5,299 nt of DNA from an uncultured Prevotella sp. GTDB lineage: Bacteria > Bacteroidota > Bacteroidia > Bacteroidales > Bacteroidaceae. Position 1 is the first letter of the stretch. The number at the start of each line of letters is the position of its first letter. Both the position numbers and the translations under genes were made by a program. The DNA lies in contig URJQ01000147.1 in assembly GCA_900548195.1 (NCBI GenBank), positions 1 through 5,299 of the forward strand, written 5' to 3'. The notes beneath the pieces were generated by a model, which saw only the letters and a program-made list of their open reading frames with translations, did not search any database and was not told where the DNA came from. Of the stretch, positions 1-5,299 are shown piece by piece.

Positions 1-117
1 ATTTAACCTTCTGTTCCATGAATATACTATCCTTTGACCATCCCTTGCTTGTGATGGCTTCGTTGTGATATAGCGGAACTTGATGTCCTCTTCTGTTAGT
101 TCTTTGTTTATGCCCAT
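1..117 (-). pseudogene. hsdR: Type I restriction endonuclease subunit R (HsdR-like), N-terminal fragment with apparent frameshift
   Basis: The ATG at 117-115 opens a frame that reads MGINKELTEEDIKFRYIT. This is the typical opening of Bacteroidota HsdR/DEAD-box restriction subunits, which translocate and cleave DNA as part of an R-M-S complex. After about codon 18 this frame reads TTKPSQARDGQ, which does not fit the family. The frame one base away reads NEAITSKGWSKDSIFMEQKV from about 64 to the window edge, which does fit the expected continuation (AI-x-x-KGW, then an I-x-ME segment). Adding one base, or removing two, near 59-68 joins the two halves. The shifted frame has no start codon of its own upstream. 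The gene runs off the left edge, so downstream hsdM and hsdS cannot be seen. It appears to be the first gene of its own unit, after a terminator and a promoter-like box. The family call rests on recognised motifs. The frameshift could be a real mutation or a sequencing error. Confidence 0.62.
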
Positions 118-138
118 AAGACTTCTAAGACTTAGTTT

Positions 139-183
139 AGGGTGGTTCTATAATATAATGGTGGTAATTTATAGAACCACCCT
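139..183 (-). repeat. Perfect 15-bp inverted repeat in the leader of the hsdR-like gene
   Basis: The arm AGGGTGGTTCTATAA at 139-153 is the exact reverse complement of 169-183, with a 15-base spacer between them. The spacer holds a third GGTGGT (160-165), so in the leftward transcript the first GGUGGU could pair with either of two ACCACC copies. The repeat lies between the promoter-like box at 209-216 and the ATG at 117. It is either a dyad operator or a leader hairpin. Between it and the ATG is a short palindrome, CTAAGACTTAG (125-135), and AAGACTT occurs twice (118-124 and 127-133). No regulator can be named from the sequence. Confidence 0.8.
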
Positions 184-208
184 TTAATGAATTCGCCGAA
201 TTCTGCTA

Positions 209-216
209 CAAATATA
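209..216 (-). promoter_or_regulatory. Bacteroidota -7 box (TATATTTG) for the hsdR-like gene
   Basis: Read on the minus strand, 216 to 209 is TATATTTG, an exact match to the Bacteroidota sigma-ABfr -7 consensus TAnnTTTG. It lies in AT-rich DNA about 90 bases upstream of the ATG at 117, after the terminator of the preceding unit. The expected -33 TTTG is weak: about 19-20 bases upstream I find only AATG-like sequence. Transcription would start near 200-204, leaving a leader that contains the 15-bp inverted repeat. Confidence 0.45.
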
Positions 217-282
217 CATTAAATTTTGCAATAATCATTATAAATCAAGCAAATTTGTGTAAATCACTCATTTTTCGCTAAC

Positions 283-323
283 AAAAAACAGCCGGCAGGG
301 AATCGTTTCCTTGCCGGCTGTTT
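283..323 (-). terminator. Intrinsic terminator of the SusC/SusD/GH30 unit
   Basis: The 12-base arm AAACAGCCGGCA (286-297) pairs perfectly with 312-323. Three more pairs (one of them G-U) extend the stem to an 8-base loop at 301-308. Read leftward, as the GH30 gene is transcribed, the stem is followed at once by six T residues (complement of 283-288) and then GTT. The hairpin is about 80 bases past the GH30 stop codon. On the plus strand it is followed only by TTTCGCTT, so it is a weaker terminator in that direction. Confidence 0.88.
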
Positions 324-400
324 CGCTTGTTGGAGAGCGGTGCCCATGTGGGGGAGGCTCTTGAAAGAGGGGATGAAAGGTGAGAAATGGAGCGGTGACG

Positions 401-1795
401 TTATCGGGCTATGTATTTCTTTCCGTTCTTGATATATATGCCTTTGGTGGCTTTCGTAATCCTTTCGCCGCGGAGATTATAGATGAAATCATCGGCGGAA
501 CGTGGATTTTCCGCCGGAATCTCCTTGATGGCAGTGGATGGGGAGTCGATGCGGAAGATGGTGGTGTTGACGCTTTGCGGCTGGATCAGCACATCCACTT
601 GCTTTGCCGGACCGATGAAGTCTATCTCCGTCTCCTTGCAGAGGTCGGTGCTCGATGTGCTGGAAATGGTCTTTCCGCTGATGACATCGAAAGGCAGGGA
701 CATCTGGATGTTGATAGGGTTGGCAGACTTGTTGAGGGTGACGATGATGATGCTGTCACCTTTCAGGTAGGCAGTGCGCTGGAAAGCCTTGTTTTCGGAC
801 GGTGCCTTCTTGCTGCTTGCCAACACTCGCGTGGCACCAGGCAGATGCTTGGCGAAATGGGAATAGACATAGCCGCGCGGAAGGATTTCCCCGTCCTTGT
901 TTCCGCCGGACACCACTTCCTCGCCATCGCCTATCATTCCCCATCTCTGATAGAGATACCAATAGACGTAGGCATTGATTCCGGCGAGCATACACTGGGT
1001 CAGTTCCTCGGCAAAGACCAGTTCGTCGCTCCATACGGGAGTGTCGTAGATGCGCTTGTTGTCGGCATTGTAGTGGGGTTCGCCGTGGTCGCTTGCCGGT
1101 TCGCATGAATGCTCCGTCATCCACGACTCGATGTTGTATTTCCGGGCGAGGGCGGCGGCTTTCTTCATGTTGTCTATGGTGCCGGCGCCGTAGATGTGCC
1201 CGCTGATATAACTGAGGTATTGCCGTGACTGAGGGTCATTGAGCAGTGCTTCATAGTAATCGTTACGATAACCGAGAGGCTCGCCGCCCATCAGTTTTAC
1301 GCCCATTCCATTCTTGAATCTGCTGCCGTAATTCGCCACGAGGTCATGCAGTTCCTGCGGTGAATAGAGGCATCCGGTGTAGCCTACCCACCAGTCAGGC
1401 TCATTCTGGAGCGAGATGATATCGACAGGAGCACCGTTGTCCTTCATGTATTTGGCGAAAGTCTTGAACCATGAGAACAGTTCCTTGTAGCCTCTCTCGT
1501 TGAGTTTGCCTTTCACTGACTTGCTGTCATCCTCGTCGTTCTTTCCGCCGGATGCGCTTCCGTTGGTCTTGTAGATAGGAGCAGGCGACCAAGGGCAGGC
1601 GTAGATGATAGCCCCTTTCGACCTTGCCATGCGGACAGCCGGGAGATAACCGTGCCAATCGTAAGGCGTGTCCCATGGTTGGGTGACGTCGCCGATGGTG
1701 TTAGGCGTGAGTTCCATGCGCAGGATGTTGAGGCCTATCGGTGAATCAGCGCCGTATGCCTTCTCTATGATTTTGTCGTTGGTAATCGGACACAT
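401..1795 (-). CDS. GH30 (subfamily 8-like) xylanase/glucuronoxylanase relative, 5' end apparently lost
   Basis: This is a glycoside hydrolase of family GH30, a retaining (beta/alpha)8-barrel enzyme, closest by eye to XynC-type glucuronoxylanases that cut beta-1,4-xylan. Numbered from the ATG at 1795, the visible signs are ILRMEL (25-30), ACPWSPAP (66-73), the acid/base Glu132 in LQNEPDW, SGHIYG (198-203), the nucleophile Glu228 in WMTEHS, and VYWYLYQRWG (277-286). A beta-sandwich domain follows, ending at TTIFRI (411-416). Residues about 434-464 (FIYNLRGERI through IKNGKKYIAR) form a C-terminal tail like those on many exported Prevotella proteins, possibly a T9SS sorting signal. The ATG at 1795 cannot be the ancestral start: the family's first strand, including GFG, lies upstream in frame, and no signal peptide is encoded. 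The gene follows susD on the same strand and ends at a terminator, so cotranscription is likely. It may be a pseudogene, or may give a truncated cytoplasmic product. Confidence 0.82.
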   Translation of the reverse strand: MCPITNDKIIEKAYGADSPIGLNILRMELTPNTIGDVTQPWDTPYDWHGYLPAVRMARSKGAIIYACPWSPAPIYKTNGSASGGKNDEDDSKSVKGKLNERGYKELFSWFKTFAKYMKDNGAPVDIISLQNEPDWWVGYTGCLYSPQELHDLVANYGSRFKNGMGVKLMGGEPLGYRNDYYEALLNDPQSRQYLSYISGHIYGAGTIDNMKKAAALARKYNIESWMTEHSCEPASDHGEPHYNADNKRIYDTPVWSDELVFAEELTQCMLAGINAYVYWYLYQRWGMIGDGEEVVSGGNKDGEILPRGYVYSHFAKHLPGATRVLASSKKAPSENKAFQRTAYLKGDSIIIVTLNKSANPINIQMSLPFDVISGKTISSTSSTDLCKETEIDFIGPAKQVDVLIQPQSVNTTIFRIDSPSTAIKEIPAENPRSADDFIYNLRGERITKATKGIYIKNGKKYIAR

Positions 1796-1876
1796 GAGAG
1801 TGCCGAGTGCAGCGGCACCGAAACCTGTTATATGCTGGGCACTGTCGTTGGAGATGGTCAGGTCGAATTTGCTTAT
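1796..1876 (-). other. In-frame N-terminal GH30 coding remnant without a start codon
   Basis: Upstream of the ATG at 1795 the frame continues without a stop and reads ISKFDLTISNDSAQ, then HITGFGAAALGTL. This matches the first beta strand of GH30 barrels, where a GFG motif follows a short strand. Recognisable protein sequence fades at about 1876. Beyond it the frame becomes a Pro/Phe/Ser-rich translation of the repeat and reaches a TAG at 1942-1940. On the minus strand there is no ATG or GTG between 1796 and 2066. The only TTG (1974-1972) is followed two codons later by TAA in its own frame. The segment was evidently coding in an ancestor, but I find no way to start it here. Confidence 0.72.
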
Positions 1877-1903
1877 TGATGTGGGGGAATGTGGGAAATA
1901 AAA

Positions 1904-2014
1904 GGGAATAGGGAATGGGGAATTGGAGATTACCTTTGTCTATTTGTGGTTTCTTGCTAATGCGATTATCGCAAGAGAACGACGGTAATCTCCTATTACC
2001 CTTTCCCTATTCCC
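1904..2014 (-). repeat. MITE-like 111-bp imperfect inverted repeat between susD and the GH30 gene
   Basis: The arms at 1904-1934 and 1984-2014 (31 bases each) pair at 28 positions. The innermost 10 pairs (GGAGATTACC at 1925-1934) are perfect. The 49-base loop carries its own hairpin. The outer parts of both arms are built from GGGAATA/TATTCCC-type units, the same units that continue as a tandem array on one side. In the mRNA this would be a very stable stem between two coding regions. It codes for no protein that I can support. It could be a non-autonomous mobile or palindromic repeat family, or a structured intercistronic element that separates susD expression from GH30 expression. Confidence 0.8.
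1952..1976 (-). repeat. Nested hairpin in the loop of the inverted-repeat element
   Basis: TCTTGC (1952-1957) pairs with GCAAGA (1971-1976). Inside it, TAAT (1958-1961) pairs with ATTA (1965-1968), leaving a two-base bulge and a GCG loop. A competing fold pairs GCGAT (1962-1966) with ATCGC (1968-1972). The composition differs from the A/T/G-run repeats around it, so this is probably the core of the element. Confidence 0.6.
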
Positions 2015-2052
2015 TATTTCCTATTTCCTATTCCCTATTCCCTATTCCCTAA
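2004..2052 (-). repeat. Heptanucleotide tandem array, seven units of TCCCTAT
   Basis: Seven consecutive 7-base units fill 2004-2052: TCCCTAT twice, TTCCTAT twice, TCCCTAT twice, then TCCCTAA. On the minus (coding) strand these read as GGGAATA-type repeats with regularly spaced GGG runs, so the mRNA is G-rich here and could form G-quadruplex structure. The array starts 15 bases after the susD stop codon and overlaps the outer part of one arm of the inverted repeat. A 7-base period is prone to slippage, so copy number probably varies between strains. Confidence 0.85.
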
Positions 2053-2066
2053 TATTGGGATGGAGA

Positions 2067-3791
2067 TTACTGGATAGGGAGATACCAGTTGTGGGTATCC
2101 ATGAGGCGGGAGTAGGTGGCTTCGTCCTTTGCTCCAGCACGGCGTGAGATAGGCTCTGCGAGGTATGCTGGGTCGTTACGACGGAGGGCGATGCGCATGA
2201 GGTCGAAGAAACGCTTGCCTTCAAATGCACTTTCGAGAGCCATCTCAGTGACGATGATGTCCTCCACATACTTTATTTCCTCTTCACCGGAGAGATTGGC
2301 AGGGATGCAGTAAGTGGTGTCGCAATCCACATCGCCACAACCGCGGGCATGTATGCCGAGGGTGTTGTTCTCCGTGAATATGTCATCATTGAATCCAAGG
2401 TAAGCGGAAGCCTTGCTGCGCTCTTCCTCAGAGATGTATTTCTCGATGTTCTTGTTGGTCAGTCCATACTTGAGGATGCAGAAAGCAGACTCTGGGTAGC
2501 CGGCACGGTTGAGTGCTTCGGCAAACATGAGATATACCTGCTGTCGGCGATAGAGAGGTATGAAATTGCCATTGCTCATCTTGTCTATCTGTTGGTAGTC
2601 AGAAGAAAAGAGCGAAGTCTCGTCTTGGTTGATGGTCCTCTTATTATAGCATGAAGCCAGACGCAGGTCACCAGCTTCATAGCTTTCCCTAAATCCGGTC
2701 TTAGGAGCATAGACTGTGTCCTTCTGAGTCTCGCTGACCTTATCTACGTAACAGTAGTTCTGGGCTTTGGAAAGGTCGAACAGTGCCTTTGAAGGACCAG
2801 CCTGATAGTGGTAATAGTTGGTCTCTGTGGAAGCGAAAAGGTCATGGATATATGACCTTACTCCGTAGAACTCATTATCCTCCATAGGGATAAAAGACAT
2901 GAGGTCATCGCTTTTGACCGAATTCCATGTGAAACTGTAGGACATTGATGCTGTCGTGAAGTCAAGGTTGGTGACATTCCAATGTCCTCTTTCTACTCCA
3001 GTCTGCAGATAATTGTTCTTTTGGGTCATGAGATCATAGAAGTATCCACATGCTTCTTCGTAGCGTCCGGTCCAGAGACACATCTCTCCGAGGAGCACAC
3101 GAACAGGGATAAAGAACTTCGGTGACGCGAATTTGTTTGTGCCCATCTCTCCGTATTTCGGGTATTCGGTATCTACGTAAGGCTTGAGGTCATCGATGAA
3201 ATAAGAGCATATCTCATTGATGTCAGCGTATTTCTGCTGAGTAGCGGCGAGTGCATCTTTCTCTGTGAGCAATGGCTTGAGGATGAGCGGCACCTTGCCG
3301 TATATCTTAGCGAGCTGGAGATAGGTCCATGCGCGGTAGGTCTTCATGACAGCATACTCCTTTTCGAATATCTTCTTGCCGAGGCGGTCGAGGGTGGTGT
3401 CGGCATTCTCTATGAAGTAGTTGCAGTTATTGATTACGGCATAGTAGTCGCTGATGTTGTTATACTGGTTTGGTGCACTGAAATCATTGGCAGCCATCTG
3501 CTGTATAGCGGTGGTGGCATCCACTGATGGAGTCATGAGGTCGGCACGGAGTTCACCGAGCAGCAAAGTGCGGTCAGCTATTACCTGCATGCAGCGTATG
3601 GCTCCGGTGACGTAGTTGAGCGAGTCTTCCGGTGTGTTGATCTTGCTGTCCTCTACTCGTCCTACCATGTCGGACTTGGTGTCGAGCATATCAGCACATG
3701 AGGTCAGGACGCTTCCTGTGATTCCCATTATCGGGAATGTCAGGAAGGCTATGACTGACTTCTTGAAATATGATGTCTTTTTTGTTTTCAT
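2067..3791 (-). CDS. SusD/RagB-family outer-membrane glycan-binding lipoprotein
   Basis: This complete 574-residue protein should be the surface lid that binds glycan and closes over its SusC partner. The N-terminus is a lipoprotein signal: KTKK plus KK, a hydrophobic stretch (about 13-28), then the lipobox LTSC with the lipidated Cys32. Family signs in order are NNCNYFIENAD (121-131), YRAWTYLQLAKIYGKVPL (152-169), an LGEMCLWTGRYEEA helical pair (234-247), YRRQQVYLMFAEALNRAGY (414-432), GIHARGCGD (479-487) and the C-terminal EMALESAFEGKRFFDLMR signature (516-533). The length is normal for the family. I chose the ATG at 3791 because it leaves 13 A-rich bases after the SusC stop and puts the charged signal-peptide start first. 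An in-frame ATG at 3824 would add 11 residues and overlap susC. The ligand cannot be read from the sequence; the GH30 neighbour suggests a xylan-type glycan. Cysteines at 485, 490 and 495 (CGDVDCDTTYC) form an unusual cluster. Confidence 0.95.
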   Translation of the reverse strand: MKTKKTSYFKKSVIAFLTFPIMGITGSVLTSCADMLDTKSDMVGRVEDSKINTPEDSLNYVTGAIRCMQVIADRTLLLGELRADLMTPSVDATTAIQQMAANDFSAPNQYNNISDYYAVINNCNYFIENADTTLDRLGKKIFEKEYAVMKTYRAWTYLQLAKIYGKVPLILKPLLTEKDALAATQQKYADINEICSYFIDDLKPYVDTEYPKYGEMGTNKFASPKFFIPVRVLLGEMCLWTGRYEEACGYFYDLMTQKNNYLQTGVERGHWNVTNLDFTTASMSYSFTWNSVKSDDLMSFIPMEDNEFYGVRSYIHDLFASTETNYYHYQAGPSKALFDLSKAQNYCYVDKVSETQKDTVYAPKTGFRESYEAGDLRLASCYNKRTINQDETSLFSSDYQQIDKMSNGNFIPLYRRQQVYLMFAEALNRAGYPESAFCILKYGLTNKNIEKYISEEERSKASAYLGFNDDIFTENNTLGIHARGCGDVDCDTTYCIPANLSGEEEIKYVEDIIVTEMALESAFEGKRFFDLMRIALRRNDPAYLAEPISRRAGAKDEATYSRLMDTHNWYLPIQ

Positions 3792-3804
3792 TGTTGTATT
3801 TTTT

Positions 3805-5299
3805 TTAGAGGTTGAGCTTGACACCCACTGCGAATGTGCGTCCAGCGCCTAAGAGACCGCGGTCGATTCCCTGAAGGAGGGTGTTGCCGGAAAGGGTGCA
3901 GTCAGGGTTGGAACCGAGATAGTGGGTGAGTGTGAAGAGATTATATGCAGCTCCCCATACGGTGATACCCTGGAGGTATGTGGTGTTCATAGGGAGAGAA
4001 TAGCTGAGAGTCACATTGCTCAGACGGAGATATGAGCCGTCCTCTATCCAGCGGTCGCTGAAGCGGGCATTGCCATGAGGGTCCTGATAACTGATGCGTG
4101 GCATTGAGGTAACCTGACCTTCTGTGGTCCAGCGGCTGTTCATGGCAGTGGTCTGATTGTAGAAATACTTGCCGCTCTCCAGGATGCTGCGCTCATAGTT
4201 GAAGATGTCATTGCCAAGAGAGTATGTGAATGTGGCATCGAGGGTCCATCGCTTCCAGTTGAAGTGGGTGAAGATATTGCCATAGATGTCCGGATTAGGG
4301 TCGCCGATGATGACACGGTCTGCGTCATCAATGCAGTGATTGCCGTCACGATCCACGAATTTCATGTCGCCAGCCTGGAAGAATACCTTGTTGCCGGACT
4401 TGTCAAGCTGATAGAGAGCGGCGTCATTGGCCTCCTTTGTGGTGGAGAACACGCCGTCAGTGGTATAACCGTAGAACACGCCTACAGGATTGCCTACTGA
4501 TGTAAGGATAGTAGCGCCATAGGCAGAGGTCTCATAGCTTGCATTGTTGTTGCTCAATGCAGTGACCTTATTCTTGTAATGACCAGCGCTTGCACCGAGT
4601 TCCCAATGGAAATTCTTGGAGTTTACCACCTTGTAAGCGAGACTTGCGTCGAATCCGGTGTTCTCCAGTTTGCCGTTGTTGCCCCAGTTCTGGTCGATAC
4701 CGCTGGTCCATGACATCTTGTTGAGGCTGATAAGGTCAGATGTCCATGACTTGAACACATTGAAAGCGGCATGGAGACGATTGCCGAAGAAGTTGCCTTC
4801 TATGCCGGCAGTGAGGCGGTTTGTGGTCTCCCATTTGAGTGAACTGTTGCCCACATTGCCGAGATACTTGCCAGTGATGTCGTTTCCGAGCATATTCTTT
4901 GCGATGAAATATGAGCGTGAAGCGGTGTAGTCGATGTTGTCATTGCCGGAAATGTCGAAGCCGAGATTGAGGCGGAGGTAGTTGATAGCCTTGATATCAG
5001 CGAGCCATTTCTCATTACTGATGACGTATGCACCCTGTATGCTTGGGAAGATACCCCATACAGTGCCGAAGGCTTTGAGTCCGTCAGCGTCCTTGCCGAA
5101 GCGTGAAGATGCCTGTGCGGAGAGTCCGGCAGTGAGGTAATACTTCTCAGCGTAGTTGTAGTCTGCGCTTGCATACCATGTGATATCCGTGGATTTGTCG
5201 TCAGCACCGTCGGTGGAAGAATAGGAGAGTGATGAAGACATGTCAGGGTTTTTGTCGTTAGGAGTGTTGTAACCCTTCTGCACGTTGAGGCGGTAGCTG
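3805..5299 (-). CDS. SusC/RagA-family TonB-dependent outer-membrane glycan transporter, C-terminal part
   Basis: The visible 497 residues are the C-terminal half of a protein that is normally about 1000 residues. The plug, TonB box and signal peptide lie beyond the right edge. The frame is open to the edge (SYRLN is the first complete run), so the GTG at 5283 is not a start. Barrel signs include WYASADYNYAEKYYLTAGLS, LRLNLGFDISGND, KWETTNRLTAGIEGNFFGNR, PVGVFYGYTTDGVF and the Asp-rich GDMKFVDRDGNHCIDDADR loop near visible residues 310-328. IIGDPNPDIYGN follows, and the last strand ends GRTFAVGVKLNL, a terminal aromatic/hydrophobic strand as expected for an outer-membrane barrel. It would import oligosaccharides into the periplasm using TonB energy. 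The SusD partner begins 13 bases downstream, the usual tight pairing. No frameshift is visible in this part. Confidence 0.95.
   Translation of the reverse strand, partial: SYRLNVQKGYNTPNDKNPDMSSSLSYSSTDGADDKSTDITWYASADYNYAEKYYLTAGLSAQASSRFGKDADGLKAFGTVWGIFPSIQGAYVISNEKWLADIKAINYLRLNLGFDISGNDNIDYTASRSYFIAKNMLGNDITGKYLGNVGNSSLKWETTNRLTAGIEGNFFGNRLHAAFNVFKSWTSDLISLNKMSWTSGIDQNWGNNGKLENTGFDASLAYKVVNSKNFHWELGASAGHYKNKVTALSNNNASYETSAYGATILTSVGNPVGVFYGYTTDGVFSTTKEANDAALYQLDKSGNKVFFQAGDMKFVDRDGNHCIDDADRVIIGDPNPDIYGNIFTHFNWKRWTLDATFTYSLGNDIFNYERSILESGKYFYNQTTAMNSRWTTEGQVTSMPRISYQDPHGNARFSDRWIEDGSYLRLSNVTLSYSLPMNTTYLQGITVWGAAYNLFTLTHYLGSNPDCTLSGNTLLQGIDRGLLGAGRTFAVGVKLNL

Larger units (their letters stand above)
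1924..2070. repeat. Three copies of a TGGAGATTAC motif, one over the susD stop codon
   Basis: TGGAGATTAC occurs at 1924-1933 and again, in the same orientation, at 2061-2070. A reversed copy, GTAATCTCC, is at 1985-1993. The 2061-2070 copy includes the TAA stop codon of susD (2069-2067). In the mRNA the middle copy could pair with either neighbour, giving two exclusive hairpins. The direct pair could instead be a target-site duplication or the footprint of recombination. Confidence 0.6.

Noticed and set aside
139..183. Invertible (phase-variable) promoter flanked by inverted repeats
   Set aside because: The spacer is only 15 bases and holds no promoter box. Bacteroidota invertible promoters have far longer segments, and no invertase is in view.
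380..1108. Plus-strand 242-codon open frame starting MRNGAV
   Set aside because: It lies antisense over the GH30 gene, whose catalytic motifs are clear. The translation resembles no family and is rich in D/V/G, typical of an antisense shadow frame.
756..1124. Minus-strand 122-codon frame inside the GH30 gene
   Set aside because: It overlaps the GH30 frame in another phase and shows no motif, while the GH30 frame has unbroken conserved sequence through the same bases.
1880..1939. True N-terminus or signal peptide of the GH30 protein in the in-frame extension
   Set aside because: The frame reads a Pro/Phe/Ser-rich translation of the repeat, lacks any start codon and is closed by TAG at 1942-1940.
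1904..2014. Rho-independent terminator after susD
   Set aside because: No T tract follows the stem in the leftward direction. The sequence after it is CCC-rich followed by TTTTATTT mixed with C runs, and the matched terminator of the unit is at 283-323.
2004..2052. CRISPR array
   Set aside because: The units are 7 bases long and directly adjacent, with no spacers. This is a simple tandem repeat.
3792..3824. SusD start at the upstream ATG (3824)
   Set aside because: It would overlap the SusC gene and add Ser/Thr-rich residues before a normal lipoprotein signal. The ATG at 3791 gives the usual short SusC-SusD gap.
4800..5207. Minus-strand 135-codon Ser/Thr-rich frame
   Set aside because: It is an out-of-phase shadow of the SusC-like gene, whose barrel strands are clear here.

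Overview
The window looks like a piece of a Bacteroidota chromosome, most likely Prevotella or a close relative. The evidence is a SusC/SusD pair, a C-terminal tail of the kind common on exported Prevotella and Bacteroides enzymes, A-rich translation starts without Shine-Dalgarno sequences, and a TAnnTTTG promoter box. Every gene I can support is on the minus strand, so the biological order runs from right to left.

Right to centre (5299 to 401) is the end of a polysaccharide utilization locus. It holds the C-terminal half of a SusC-like TonB-dependent transporter (the gene enters from beyond the right edge). After a 13-base gap comes a complete SusD-like glycan-binding lipoprotein. After an unusual repeat-filled gap comes a GH30 enzyme that resembles subfamily 8 glucuronoxylanases. 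Together they suggest a beta-glycan system, probably xylan: surface hydrolysis by GH30, capture by SusD, and import through SusC. A strong intrinsic terminator at 283-323 closes the unit.

The stretch between susD and the GH30 gene is the oddest part. It contains a 31-base inverted repeat (28 of 31 positions pair) around a second nested hairpin, seven 7-base tandem repeats, and three copies of a 9-10 base motif, one of which covers the susD stop codon. Recognisable GH30 sequence continues in frame about 27 codons upstream of the first available ATG and then runs into the repeats. No ATG, GTG or usable TTG lies between that ATG and susD. The GH30 gene therefore seems to have lost its start codon and signal peptide at the repeat element.

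Left (1 to about 260) is a separate unit. There is a promoter-like box, a leader with a perfect 15-base inverted repeat, and the first codons of a type I restriction subunit (HsdR-like). The family motif is split between two reading frames, so the gene looks frameshifted within its first 20 codons. It leaves the window at the left edge. Bases 324-400 are the 3' untranslated tail of the GH30 gene, where I see nothing else.
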